64,000 nucleotides of DNA from Spisula solida (Eukaryota > Mollusca > Bivalvia > Venerida > Mactridae): positions 2,795,001-2,859,000 of the forward strand of contig OX365953.1 of NCBI GenBank assembly GCA_947247005.1, written 5' to 3'. Under the pieces are notes generated by a model. It ran no database searches. It was not told the origin of the DNA and was given only the letters and a program-made list of their open reading frames with translations. Each line of letters starts with the position of its first letter. Positions within the stretch are counted from its first letter, which is position 1. Position numbers and translations under genes: made by a program. Below, piece by piece: positions 59,201-64,000 of the stretch.

Positions 59201-59569
59201 ATGAAGATTAAAATGTTTCATGTAAATACAACCGGACAAGAAAAAGCACCATACAGCAGTCACCATCTGAAAATGGTACTCGTAATGTGTGGTTACCGTT
59301 TCTAGTTTGACATGAGAGAAGACGAAGGTTTGAATCCCGAATCCAAGTAAGAAAGTCTTCATAAACGCCAGTGGTTCATCAGCTAAGACCCATGACAAAT
59401 ATAGCCTATTTATTGAGATATCAAGCATCTTTCGGCAACAGTTTGAATTATTTCTACAATATTACAGGTTCTATTCGAAGCCGTTCTTGGTGACGAAATT
59501 GGTAGTTCAGTGTCATTGGATGACGTCATTGTTACTAGAGGGCGCTGTGATGGATTAACAACAGTATGA
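32223..59569 (+). CDS. Secreted astacin metalloprotease with TSP1, WSC-like, TSP1, CUB, Sushi and MAM modules (18 exons)
   Basis: Eighteen exons join in frame to about 981 codons, every intron being GT-AG. A signal peptide (1 to about 17) precedes a short pro-segment with FEGD at 64-67, whose Asp caps the zinc in astacin zymogens. The catalytic domain starts near residue 75 after RR. It has the zinc site HEMMHALGFWH (His170, Glu171, His174, His180), the following E-x-x-R-x-D-R-D, the Met-turn SVMHY (225-229), and the four canonical cysteines (122, 143, 162, 272). A Thr/Pro linker (277-410) follows, then TSP1-like (412-457), a WSC/apple-like module (458-555), TSP1 (556-613), CUB (614-735), Sushi (736-800) and MAM (801 to the end). 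There is no transmembrane segment, so it is predicted to act in the extracellular matrix or a secretion. Catalytic residues are intact. The substrate is unknown. Confidence 0.9.
32454..32903. mobile_element. MITE with GCTTAGAATGAGAAGG ends, hosting a second MITE (intron 1)
   Basis: GCTTAGAATGAGAAGGTCG at the left and CCTTCTCATTCTAAGC at the right are inverted. It contains a complete TATTCACAAAGC-family element. A related end occurs at 33784-33800 and another near 35670. Confidence 0.6.
32534..32803. mobile_element. Complete TATTCACAAAGC-family MITE
   Basis: Ends GGCTGGTATTCACAAAGCAT and GCTTTGTGAATACCACCCC. It is the unoccupied reference copy for the piggyBac-type insertion at 2229-2748. Confidence 0.75.
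33114..33782. repeat. 21-bp minisatellite (intron 1)
   Basis: About 31 units of ATCACCACAAG + ATCAGGGTGT, some lengthened to 24 bp by an extra ATC. Three forward frames and one reverse frame are open across it, giving spurious ORFs up to 341 codons. One forward frame reads SPQDQGV heptads but is closed by TAA just upstream (33102) and has no start or acceptor, so I treat it as intronic. Confidence 0.85.
34004..34034 (+). CDS. Astacin gene exon 2 (pro-segment)
   Basis: 31-nt micro-exon between ATTACTTGCAG and GTAAGT, encoding GPSRVESLSL and one extra base. It keeps the frame between exon 1 and exon 3. The preceding tract is a TTA repeat with few pyrimidines, making this the least certain exon. 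Confidence 0.6.
34040..35280. other. Intron 2
   Basis: AT-rich with no clear repeats. A TGACGTCA pair near 34382-34410 and two GGTCGATCACATG phrases near 35090-35120 are the only notable words. Confidence 0.4.
35288..35383 (+). CDS. Astacin gene exon 3 (pro-segment)
   Basis: Strong acceptor (TTTTTTTTCTGTGTTCAG) and donor GTAACG. It encodes an amphipathic pro-segment including DKLKSIVAWLD and IYRVNKG, phase 1 at both ends. Confidence 0.8.
37200..39140. repeat. Degenerate short-period repeat core
   Basis: Loose recurrences of GTGTTAGGTACCA, AGGAATGACTG, CAGCAGTAG and GGTGGTGAGTACT at roughly 40-75 bp intervals, too diverged for a fixed unit. They lie between the arms of the intron 3 element. 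Confidence 0.45.
38569..38689 (-). repeat. tRNA-derived SINE, family A (diverged), inside the intron 3 element
   Basis: Minus-strand head GATAGCCTAGTGGTAGAGCG and body GGTCATACCAAAGACGATA match the family at 4573 and 16430. Confidence 0.55.
40400..40475 (+). repeat. tRNA-like fragment
   Basis: ATGACTGAGTGATTACCGTCC and GTGCGTTCGTCCCC are degenerate A- and B-box words at SINE-like spacing. Weak. Confidence 0.3.
40493..40990 (-). repeat. Dispersed repeat bounded by CCTGCGAGC, copy 2 (inverted)
   Basis: Reverse complement of 8927-9653 with about 240 bp missing. It contains the same CAGTCACCTGCTGTTTAG and CCATGGACTTTTTAC blocks. Confidence 0.65.
41241..41545. mobile_element. Inverted element with poly-G/poly-C shoulders
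   Basis: ATGCACCTTTCAATGTTTTC at the left and GAAAACATTGATAGGTGCAT at the right are inverted. Just inside them are CCCCCAGGGG... with a run of about 15 G, and a run of about 14 C followed by TCTTGGGGG. The interior repeats words such as GGGAATTTGAC. Non-coding, in intron 3. Confidence 0.6.
41959..42008 (+). CDS. Astacin gene exon 4 (FEGD motif)
   Basis: Encodes AGLNLFEGDIKGYNRR. The FEGD segment is the aspartate-switch inhibitory motif of astacin pro-segments, and the terminal RR marks a likely maturation site. It opens in phase 1 and closes in phase 0. Confidence 0.9.
42010..43160. other. Intron 4, mostly unassigned
   Basis: No gene. Scattered TCGAG-containing phrases (42605-42715 and 43545-43615) look like an old dispersed repeat. 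Confidence 0.35.
43165..43268. repeat. Palindrome in intron 4, small relative of the intron 7 palindrome
   Basis: GTTAGAACATATTAAGTAAA ... AAAAAGGGCGGAGCGAGTCC ... TTTACTTAATATGTTCTAAC. The arms are about 40 bp around a GC-rich tip. The same sequence forms the centre of the larger palindrome at 45938-46425. Confidence 0.75.
43873..43957 (+). CDS. Astacin gene exon 5 (start of mature protease)
   Basis: Begins QPMLRTAITNHDQLW and continues into VVPYVIDSVF, the conserved N-terminal strand of astacins (LW ... PY.I). Acceptor TTCCGTTACAG, donor GTAAGA. Confidence 0.9.
43965..44100. repeat. 69-bp tandem duplication in intron 5
   Basis: Two units beginning GATTTATATATTAC at 43965 and 44034 and sharing TAGATATACATT and CCTTGCTTCCTTTAT. 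It starts a few bases after the exon 5 donor. Confidence 0.65.
44408..44497. repeat. Half copy of the GGCCCCGATCTCCCGAAGC MITE
   Basis: Only the left arm (GATCTCCCGAAGCATCTCAA ...) is present in intron 5. It breaks off near 44497, followed by an unrelated sequence starting CTCCTCAAAAAAATTT. Confidence 0.6.
44920..45037 (+). CDS. Astacin gene exon 6
   Basis: Encodes AARKDIQAAMDEYHQKTCIR through IFKQISG, matching the helix A and first-cysteine region (Cys122). It opens in phase 1, closes in phase 2, donor GTAATA. Confidence 0.9.
45104..45313. mobile_element. MITE with TATAGTCCAGTTAGGAT ends, intron 6 copy
   Basis: ACAGTCAAGTTAGGATA at the left and CCCTGACTGGACTATA at the right are inverted. 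The interior contains GAGTGACGTTGC. The family also occurs in introns 12 and 13. Confidence 0.65.
45559..45734 (+). CDS. Astacin gene exon 7 (zinc-binding site)
   Basis: Encodes CFSNIGRTGG, the Cys143 and Cys162 pair, and HEMMHALGFWH with the E-x-x-R-x-D-R-D extension. Both the catalytic Glu and three zinc His are intact. Acceptor TATGATTTCAG, donor GTAAGA. Confidence 0.95.
45938..46425. repeat. Large nested palindrome in intron 7
   Basis: Two arms of about 225 bp (45938-46161 and 46199-46425) are nearly exact inverses around a 37-bp loop. The inner arms carry GGACTCGCTTCGCTTCGCTC and its complement. The loop is itself a copy of the arm sequence GTTAGAACATATTAAGTAAA. A third partial copy follows near 46430-46460. 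Foldback-type repeat with no coding capacity. Confidence 0.85.
46810..47025 (+). CDS. Astacin gene exon 8 (Met-turn, end of catalytic domain)
   Basis: Encodes YNFDKIDANQVDTLG, the Met-turn SVMHYSKYAF with the zinc-ligand Tyr, and ends LYGC with Cys272. Acceptor CTTTTTCAG, donor GTAAGT, phase 1 to phase 1. Confidence 0.95.
47048..48320. repeat. 84-bp tandem array in intron 8
   Basis: Fifteen units of roughly 78-87 bp containing TTTCTTTGGGGTAAGCATTA, ACTTGCAAGCGAGAGTG and TAGGCGCTGTCTG. A block containing CAGTCTGGTATATCATT recurs 341 bp apart (47381 and 47722), suggesting a four-unit higher-order period. It starts about 20 bp after the exon 8 donor. Confidence 0.9.
48510..48870. repeat. Degenerate repeat of about 85 bp in intron 8
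   Basis: Three to four diverged units with ATAATAAGACGGTGCTTAGA, TTTCGACATGTCAACAC and GACATGATAACAC. It ends about 65 bp before the exon 9 acceptor. Confidence 0.65.
48935..49489 (+). CDS. Astacin gene exon 9 (Thr/Pro linker and TSP1-like module)
   Basis: A 555-nt phase 1-1 exon. The first part encodes about 135 residues rich in Thr, Pro, Ala and Lys (repeats like TTPKATAPP), a likely O-glycosylated, mucin-like stalk. It ends with GWSSWSQWSVC and five further cysteines, a thrombospondin type 1-like fold with the WxxWxxW motif. The typical CSRTCG segment is changed to CDLQCK. Confidence 0.9.
49570..50560. other. Intron 9
   Basis: AT-rich with no recognised repeat or gene. Confidence 0.4.
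50569..50664 (+). CDS. Astacin gene exon 10 (WSC/apple-like module, first half)
   Basis: Encodes SSFGCWGYDEKIVAIPSVEG and HPSLMDPYK, the start of a Cys-containing module (GCW.D ... AIP). Acceptor TCGTATTTTAG, donor GTGAGA, phase 1-1. Confidence 0.85.
50695..51022 (+). repeat. tRNA-derived SINE, family C (intron 10)
   Basis: Head CTCCTGTGGAAAGAGCTACT and B-box GTGAGTTCAATCCC. The body contains GACAAGACGTTAAGCG and CACGTAAAAGAACC and ends in an AATAAA-rich tail. A truncated second copy follows at 51040-51115. Confidence 0.6.
51040..51115 (+). repeat. Truncated SINE, family C
   Basis: Only the tRNA-like head (GTCCAGTGGAAAGAGCTGCT ... GTGTTCGATC) is present. Confidence 0.55.
51445..51715. repeat. 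51-bp tandem array in intron 10
   Basis: Five units of 50-51 bp of the form GTTCGGTAAC, CTCCGACAAT, GTTCGACATG, TTTCGTTAAC, AGCAACTGTA. The small open frames on both strands are products of the repeat. Confidence 0.8.
51968..52165 (+). CDS. Astacin gene exon 11 (WSC/apple-like module, second half)
   Basis: Encodes CGNYAKSHGYAVFAIYDGGK, CLTGPNAA and SNKCEHKGVGTDESVNVYTF. The ...GY.VFA...GG.C pattern resembles Cys-rich lectin-like modules seen in cnidarian and molluscan secreted proteins. Phase 1-1. Confidence 0.9.
52170..53295. other. Intron 11, mostly unassigned
   Basis: No exon recognised. TGCCAATAAATAATTGGAATTG near 52378-52400 resembles the tail of a LINE-like repeat. Confidence 0.35.
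53303..53455. mobile_element. Palindromic MITE (TATTCAATATTGAT family), copy 2
   Basis: GGGGTGGTATTCAATATTGA at the left is mirrored by TCAATATTGAATACCACCCC-like sequence at the right. Same family as 15309-15465, opposite orientation. Confidence 0.7.
53580..53753 (+). CDS. Astacin gene exon 12 (TSP1 module)
   Basis: Single-exon TSP1 repeat: QWSKWSAWGHC, TRSCGLGRQYRYRRC, then cysteines in SPC, VVC and GTC, six in all. WxxW and CxxSCG are intact. Phase 1-1. Acceptor TTCTGTCAG, donor GTAAGA. Confidence 0.95.
53818..53875 (-). repeat. tRNA-like SINE fragment
   Basis: On the minus strand it contains GGTTCGAATCC preceded by a degenerate A-box. Only a remnant is present. Confidence 0.4.
53953..54320. 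mobile_element. MITE with CCCTGTGTTCAA termini, copy 2 (intron 12)
   Basis: Ends GCCCTGTGTTCAAGGAA and TTCGTTGAACGCAGGGC are inverted, and the interior matches 11280-11691. Confidence 0.7.
54663..54864. mobile_element. MITE with TATAGTCCAGTTAGGAT ends, intron 12 copy
   Basis: Left end AACTGTCTAGTTAGGAT, right end ACATTATCTTAATTCCA. It ends about 18 bp before the exon 13 start, so it sits where the branch point and polypyrimidine tract must lie. Confidence 0.6.
54883..55076 (+). CDS. Astacin gene exon 13 (CUB, first half)
   Basis: Encodes IKCGSRYYAGTPGTSGLI through GCTYDTLM with CUB cysteines 1-3. It opens in phase 1 and closes in phase 0. Confidence 0.9.
55457..55671. mobile_element. MITE with TATAGTCCAGTTAGGAT ends, intron 13 copy
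   Basis: Left TATAGTCCAGTCAGGATA and right ATATCCTAACTGGACTATA are clean inverted repeats. It is the best-preserved of the three copies. Confidence 0.75.
55909..56077 (+). CDS. Astacin gene exon 14 (CUB, second half)
   Basis: Encodes LYDGYNKHAPLVASFCG, then VFLKFTSDETNTGRGFTVFY, the characteristic C-terminal half of a CUB domain. It opens in phase 0 and closes in phase 1. Donor GTGAGT. Confidence 0.95.
56270..56336 (+). repeat. Partial duplicate of the exon 15 acceptor and 5' end
   Basis: TATTCGTATATAATGCAG followed by AAAAGACATGTACAATGCAT closely copies the real acceptor and start of exon 15 (56350-56400) about 75 bp upstream. It includes a second CAG acceptor at about 56290. Confidence 0.75.
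56368..56565 (+). CDS. Astacin gene exon 15 (Sushi/CCP module)
   Basis: Encodes KACTRPLQTAHGAITEEG, VWYTCAPGYKLVG, IRCVD and LWDEEFPRC: four cysteines and the conserved Gly/Trp of a Sushi domain. Phase 1-1. Confidence 0.95.
56737..56972. repeat. Diverged TATTCACAAAGC-family MITE (intron 15)
   Basis: GAGTATTTATAAAGCATCTT at the left and AAGATGCTTTATAAATACC at the right. The interior resembles 32534-32803. Confidence 0.6.
57010..57492. repeat. 30-bp tandem array (intron 15)
   Basis: Sixteen units of exactly 30 bp (AGCAGCACAC, AACAGGTGTA, GCAGAGGGAA). Variation is confined to a few bases. All three reverse frames and one forward frame stay open, which accounts for several spurious ORFs of 170-240 codons. 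Confidence 0.9.
57738..57869 (+). CDS. Astacin gene exon 16 (MAM, first part)
   Basis: Encodes NCDFQHTLCGYVNEPDNDF, the typical MAM opening (CDFE..LCG ... DDF.W), and NWSVKRIDAHDNIT. Phase 1-1. Confidence 0.9.
58165..58510. repeat. Three-fold repeat of about 123-136 bp in intron 16
   Basis: GCTGTGGCTGATTATACAAT recurs at about 58175 (diverged), 58311 and 58434. The last two units are nearly identical and the array runs to within a few bases of the exon 17 acceptor. Confidence 0.75.
58515..58825 (+). CDS. Astacin gene exon 17 (MAM, main part)
   Basis: Encodes NVLHAVSDRLQEPGAMARI, the Cys in TWNCLTLTYKI, and IEAEREFQ. It fits the central beta-strands of MAM. It opens in phase 1 and closes in phase 0; donor GTTGGT is weaker than the others. 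Confidence 0.9.
59468..59569 (+). CDS. Astacin gene exon 18 (MAM end and stop)
   Basis: Encodes VLFEAVLGDEIGSSVSLDD, VIVTRGRC (terminal MAM cysteine) and DGLTTV, ending TGA at 59567-59569. V.FE...G....G.IALDDI is the conserved MAM ending. Confidence 0.95.
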   Translation, partial: VLFEAVLGDEIGSSVSLDDVIVTRGRCDGLTTV

Positions 59570-59628
59570 GGACTCGTGCTGATTGAAACAAATTACAGAC
59601 ATTATTAAAAATTGTTCAAATGAAACGA

Positions 59629-59634
59629 AATAAA
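59629..59634 (+). terminator. Polyadenylation signal AATAAA of the astacin gene
   Basis: 60 bp after the stop codon. A second AATAAA at 59788-59793 offers an alternative. Confidence 0.55.
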
Positions 59635-59799
59635 ACAGTTAAACTTTGTATTCAAATAATTTATTTCAAATACCGGTAAATCTAAATAGAGCGCAACCTC
59701 TCCAAATTGACACAATTTAGAGCAACGACCACACCTGAAGACCACTCTACAAGAACCAACTCTTTCAAACAAAATGTTTTCTGTGGTAATAAATACATA

Positions 59800-61560
59800 G
59801 ACTAATATCTTTTAATCAGTTTACGCTTCAACCACAATAAAAAAGATCGTCTTCGTGCAATTTTCATAAAAGGACGTATATGGCAGCCAAAGTAAAATTA
59901 ACATGTTTTTTTGTATAATTATTCATTGGGGATTTAATTTCGTGATTTTTAAAATCATCTACGAAATTCACGAAACTTGATCCCCCATGAATATTTATTA
60001 TTTTACAGTATATAACCCTAATCATGTAGGAAGCTAGTATATAAATAACACATGGATGCGAGGGAGACAGTAAATAGTACCAACCCGAGAATAGTTATAT
60101 CACCCGAGGCGAAGCCGAGCAGCCATGTGTTATTTATTTTATTATACCGAACAAAATTACAACCATTTTGCGAAATAAAATATCAACAAATGTAAGCAGA
60201 ATTTAGATTGCCGTTATGATAATTTTACATGTACAATCTCAGTCCGTATAAGTGTCTTATGATTTTGTGCTATTTTTAGTAAATCTTGTCAGTTTCAACG
60301 GTTGAAATCGACAAGATTTACTAAAAATAGCATGTTAAATATACCCAAACATATAAATAGCATACGGAGACTCTCTAGCAGGGTGTTTTCCGGACTCAAA
60401 TAGTACAAATTTCTATAAATAGCCCAACCTCGTTTTTACTAGTAGTGATCGAACAAAATATCACATAGTGATCGAACAAAATATCACACGGAAGGTCTAT
60501 GGGGGAAATACATTGAGAGGTCACGTGAGGCATAATAATAATAATTAACTAAAGGCAGTGTCATGTTTTGTATTTTGGATTTGTAGGACAATATGAGATC
60601 GATCATTATGCCTTATAGTAAGAAAGATGTTGTGTTGCCTCTAGTAGACACTATCGAACTTTGTCAGTTCTATCTATATCACACTAAGTCTTGTGAAGTC
60701 TGGTGACAGTTTGCTAAAATACATTTAAAATTAGTTAGCCAACTCAATAATACGACCGCTTTCTTTCGAATATAATGTTTCGTACTAGTAAAATAATGGA
60801 CGCACAACTCGACAATGTGGGCAACTCGATTAACAATAACATGTTTAACACTTTTACAGTTTAGTTCATTAACCTAACAATTGTGAGGAAAATATATCAT
60901 GGCTGCGGCAATTTACATTGATGTTAACTTAAGAGGTGTAGTTAAATCTAATGATGGGGAGAGTCTTAATTATAAAATGAAAGGGAGCAAATTACTACAT
61001 ATTAGCTTGCACTGCAGTAATTACACTCATACATGTATATCATTATTCCTACGATGAACCACAAACAACGACAGAGGCCATTCTTATTGGAGTGGCGTCC
61101 GTATATTGCGGACACATGCAGACGCGGAACGCGGATACATGGAATTGACCTAACATATTTCTACCAGTTCGTGTTTTGGCGGACGCGGCCTCGGTCCACT
61201 TTGTATTTGTCGTTTGTTTACACTCATTAGAAATCATGAATGTAGCTTCACACGTTACATAAACAGCAGGGTGCAAAAAGAACACACGAACAACTAGAAA
61301 TGTGTCTATGGAACACGGGTGCCCCTATTTCAGCACAAATAGGTTGTTTGTATAATCATTAACTTAAGAAGCCTTCTGGGAGAAACGTTGTGATCAAATG
61401 AATATACATTAAATGTTATTCGTGTTTGATGGTTATATTCTATTTTTGATATATTCCTATTACAGCACATATCATTTCAAATTGGGAATGATGGGGAATG
61501 GCGGATTGAGGTAATACCATTATTCAATTTCTCTAGCCTTGTGGACTATATTAAAATACC
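59800..61560. other. Unassigned region downstream of the astacin gene
   Basis: No gene supported. It includes an inverted ATAACACATGG-type element at about 60030-60150, a strong hairpin at 60269-60331 and a direct repeat GTGATCGAACAAAATATCAC at 60447-60487. Confidence 0.4.
60269..60331. other. 63-bp near-perfect hairpin
   Basis: GCTATTTTTAGTAAATCTTG at the left pairs with CAAGATTTACTAAAAATAGC at the right. The pairing continues through TTTCAAC/GTTGAAA with one mismatched pair and almost no loop. Confidence 0.75.
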
Positions 61561-61564
61561 AAAA

Positions 61565-62345
61565 ATACCAAAGGTCCATAATTCTGGTTAAAAAAGATAC
61601 AGCGAAATTTCCATCCTTCATGGTCATTTATACATTGAGATTGTTAATCTGTGAAGGTTTGAATAAATTCCACCCACGTTCAGCCTACACATTATTTTCA
61701 TTATGGTGTATATAGAAAAGAAACAAAGGACCATAATTCTGGTAAAAAATGATGCAGCAAATGTTCTATCCTTTACGGTCATCTGTACATTGGGATTGTT
61801 CATATGTAAATGTTTGAAGAAATTCCACCAAACAATAAGTGAGGATTTCAACACAAAACAATTTGCATTATGGGGTATAGAGTAAAAGAAACAAAGAGTC
61901 ATAATTCTGGTAAAAATTGATCCACCGAAAAGTCCATCCCTTACGGTCATCTATACATTGAAATTGTTAATTTGTGAAAGTTTAACAGTTTGTGAGGAGT
62001 TCAGAACACAATATGTTTCCATATGAGGTATATGGTACAAGTAACAAATGGCCATAAAAAGGGCCGTAAAAATTGATTCAGCAAAATATTCATTATATAC
62101 ATTTAAGTTCTTGATCTGTGTAAGTTTGAAGAAATTCCACCAAATAGTAAGTGTTCAACACACAATATGTTTCATTATGGCGAATAAAGTAAAAAAAGCC
62201 ATAATACTCTTAATAACTGACGAAGCAAACATTCCATCCTTTCCGGTCATCTATACAATGGGGTTGTTGATATGTGACAGCAAGAAGAAATTCCAACCAA
62301 CAATTTAGGAAGAGTTCAACACACATGATTTGCGTTACGTACAGA
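61565..62345. repeat. Tandem repeat of about 160 bp, about five diverged units
   Basis: CCATAATTCTGGTAAAAA-type starts near 61570, 61731, 61890, 62052 and 62200, each followed by CATCTATACATT and AAGAAATTCCACCAAA. It ends ACGGATGGACAGCGCC. The wording resembles a repeat common in bivalve genomes as I recall it. Confidence 0.7.
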
Positions 62346-62349
62346 CGGA

Positions 62350-63160
62350 TGGACAGCGCCAATGTTATATTATGTATTCCCTAAAATATACATGTAAGAG
62401 GTGTGGGGCACAAACAAAAACACGGCGATTACTAGTACATGTATAACAACATGTCACCAGGACATCCACAAACATGAACAAGAAGGATTGAAACTGCACA
62501 GCCATAAAAACACGAACTTTCCCCAAGACAGACCGCTACCCGTAGCTTTGACTTCATCTTCGATTCCGATCCGATAATGGATGTGTTTATCATTTTATTA
62601 TTACCGACGTTTCGGCTTAACACTTCAGCCTTAATCAAGGTTTATACATGACAAATACAACAAAATGCTGCCATAAGTAGTAAAAAAGGGTGTTTTTGTC
62701 ACATGACGTCATGTTGCCATCGCATGACGTTCTATCGTCTGATGTTCTAAAAATAGACTCAATTTTTTAAAATAGATCATGTATGAACGTAGGACTTCAA
62801 TTGCAGCTGTTACGTTTCATTTCTTTTTGTTCACGTTTGTGTTTGTCATAATGACATGCGCTAGTGGATTGGTATTATTTTTTAAAGTTCATTTTGTACC
62901 TTTCGTGACCTCTTGTACACAAATCATTGGCGTTCAGCTTCAGACTCGATCAAGCTCAACTTTCTCATATTTCATATACAGAATACACGCTAATGGAAAA
63001 ATGTTTTCTTTATAAATCCATTTCTGATAAGAAAATAGATGTTTGGAAGGTTTTTTAATATTTGTTATCTAGAAGATGTTTAAGTATTATGTAAATGCTC
63101 AGAAAAATAAATTTCGTAATTTGACAAACACTTTAAAAAATAATCAAATCAGAATTAAGC
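62350..63160. other. Unassigned sequence
   Basis: The short open frames (for example 62779-63015) have no recognised family. Confidence 0.35.
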
Positions 63161-63165
63161 TTAGG

Positions 63166-63243
63166 CCTGGCCCCAATCTCCCGAAGCATCTCAAGTAGAA
63201 ATCTCAACTCAAATTGAGATTTTGCTCAAGTCAAGAGTATAAA
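63166..63243. repeat. Half copy of the GGCCCCGATCTCCCGAAGC MITE
   Basis: Left arm only: CCAATCTCCCGAAGCATCTC followed by CTCAACTCAAATTGAGATTT. Confidence 0.65.
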
Positions 63244-63249
63244 TATGCG

Positions 63250-64000
63250 ATCATTCGTATCATTCTAAAAACGTTAATCATATATATTACAAAACTAAAT
63301 ATGATCGTCTTTAAAACTATTTAATTTATACTTAAACTATTGTATTATTATCATAGCACTATTGTATAATAATTGAATATACAATGTACTTAAAACGACT
63401 TTTACGTGTTTAAGAATCGTTTTAAATACCATTAGTATGTTGTTTTTATGACTTACAGCATAAGCGAGTACTTTTGTAAACTTCGCAACAATTCATTTTT
63501 CTAATTTGATCAATGTGTTAAGATGGCATTTCTAAAGGTAAGTCCTGTTTACATTGGAAGTTGGGATTTTTATAAAATACATGTATAAATTAAATAAATT
63601 ATTGCATTCAAATAAGAAAATATGAATGAAACAATATTGCACATAGATTCTAAATAAAAAAACGATTTCGTATATAAAAATATTGAATATCAATGAAAAA
63701 ATATTTCATATGGATTTATAAATTAAAAAATAAATATTGTGTATAAAAAAGAAAACATTGAACATAAAAAATATCTAAAACAATTAAACGAATATTGGAA
63801 CATTTGACACGTTATAATCAAGACCACATTTTTATCCATTCGTATAAGCAGATCATTATGTACAGGGTGTCTCAAAATATATTTTAGCTGTGCGAAGCTG
63901 GCACTCCCCTGTCCAACGTCCGTTCTAACTGTCCATCATTGAATTAGACTTAGAGATAGTTCTCTAATTCATTATTGGACAACTGTCCACTGTTCATTCT
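63250..64000. other. Unassigned sequence at window end
   Basis: Very AT-rich. ATGGCATTTCTAAAG followed by GTAAGT at 63523-63543 could be a first coding exon of a gene beyond the window, but nothing else supports it. Confidence 0.25.

Noticed and set aside
60899..61057. ATG-initiated 52-codon frame starting MAAAIYIDVNLRG
   Set aside because: Short and single. No signal peptide, known family or splice context supports it.
63523..63537. Possible first exon MAFLK followed by GTAAGT
   Set aside because: Five codons are too few, and nothing downstream in the window continues it. Kept only as a note in the final unassigned region.

Overview
This is eukaryotic nuclear DNA from an invertebrate animal. 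It is AT-rich, with GT-AG introns, polyadenylation signals, tRNA-derived SINEs, a LINE remnant, many short inverted-repeat transposons and long tandem arrays. The repeat style and the metazoan extracellular modules suggest a lophotrochozoan, most likely a bivalve mollusc. That placement is inference; no species-diagnostic gene is present.

Two protein-coding genes can be supported, both on the + strand. The first (13388-14879) has two exons and encodes a 139-residue secreted Pro/Tyr/Gln/Val-rich protein of unknown function. The second (32223-59569) has 18 exons covering about 27 kb and encodes a secreted astacin-family zinc metalloprotease of about 981 residues. All 18 exons were joined by eye and the frame stays open throughout (2946 nt including the stop). 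The domain order is signal peptide, pro-segment with the FEGD inhibitory motif, astacin catalytic domain, Thr/Pro-rich linker, TSP1-like module, a Cys-containing module resembling WSC/apple folds, a second TSP1, CUB, Sushi and MAM. Every boundary between these downstream modules is a phase-1 intron.

1-13 kb holds nested non-autonomous transposons and a LINE remnant. 13.3-15.1 kb is the small secreted gene. 15.3-17.8 kb is a dense SINE/MITE block. 18.06-21.09 kb is a complete foldback transposon with satellite-like arms and a perfect 9-bp target duplication. 22-25.4 kb is largely unassigned. 25.43-27.5 kb is a 43-bp tandem array with a 10-unit higher-order repeat. 30.0-31.15 kb is a 38-bp array. 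32.2-59.6 kb is the astacin gene, and 59.6-64 kb is unassigned apart from small repeats.

The astacin introns carry much of the remaining structure. Intron 1 has a 21-bp minisatellite, intron 3 a 4-kb long-inverted-repeat element, intron 7 a nested palindrome of about 490 bp, and intron 8 an 84-bp array that repeats a splice-donor-like sequence. Introns 10, 15 and 16 carry further arrays. No CRISPR array, rRNA, functional tRNA gene or intact autonomous transposase was found.
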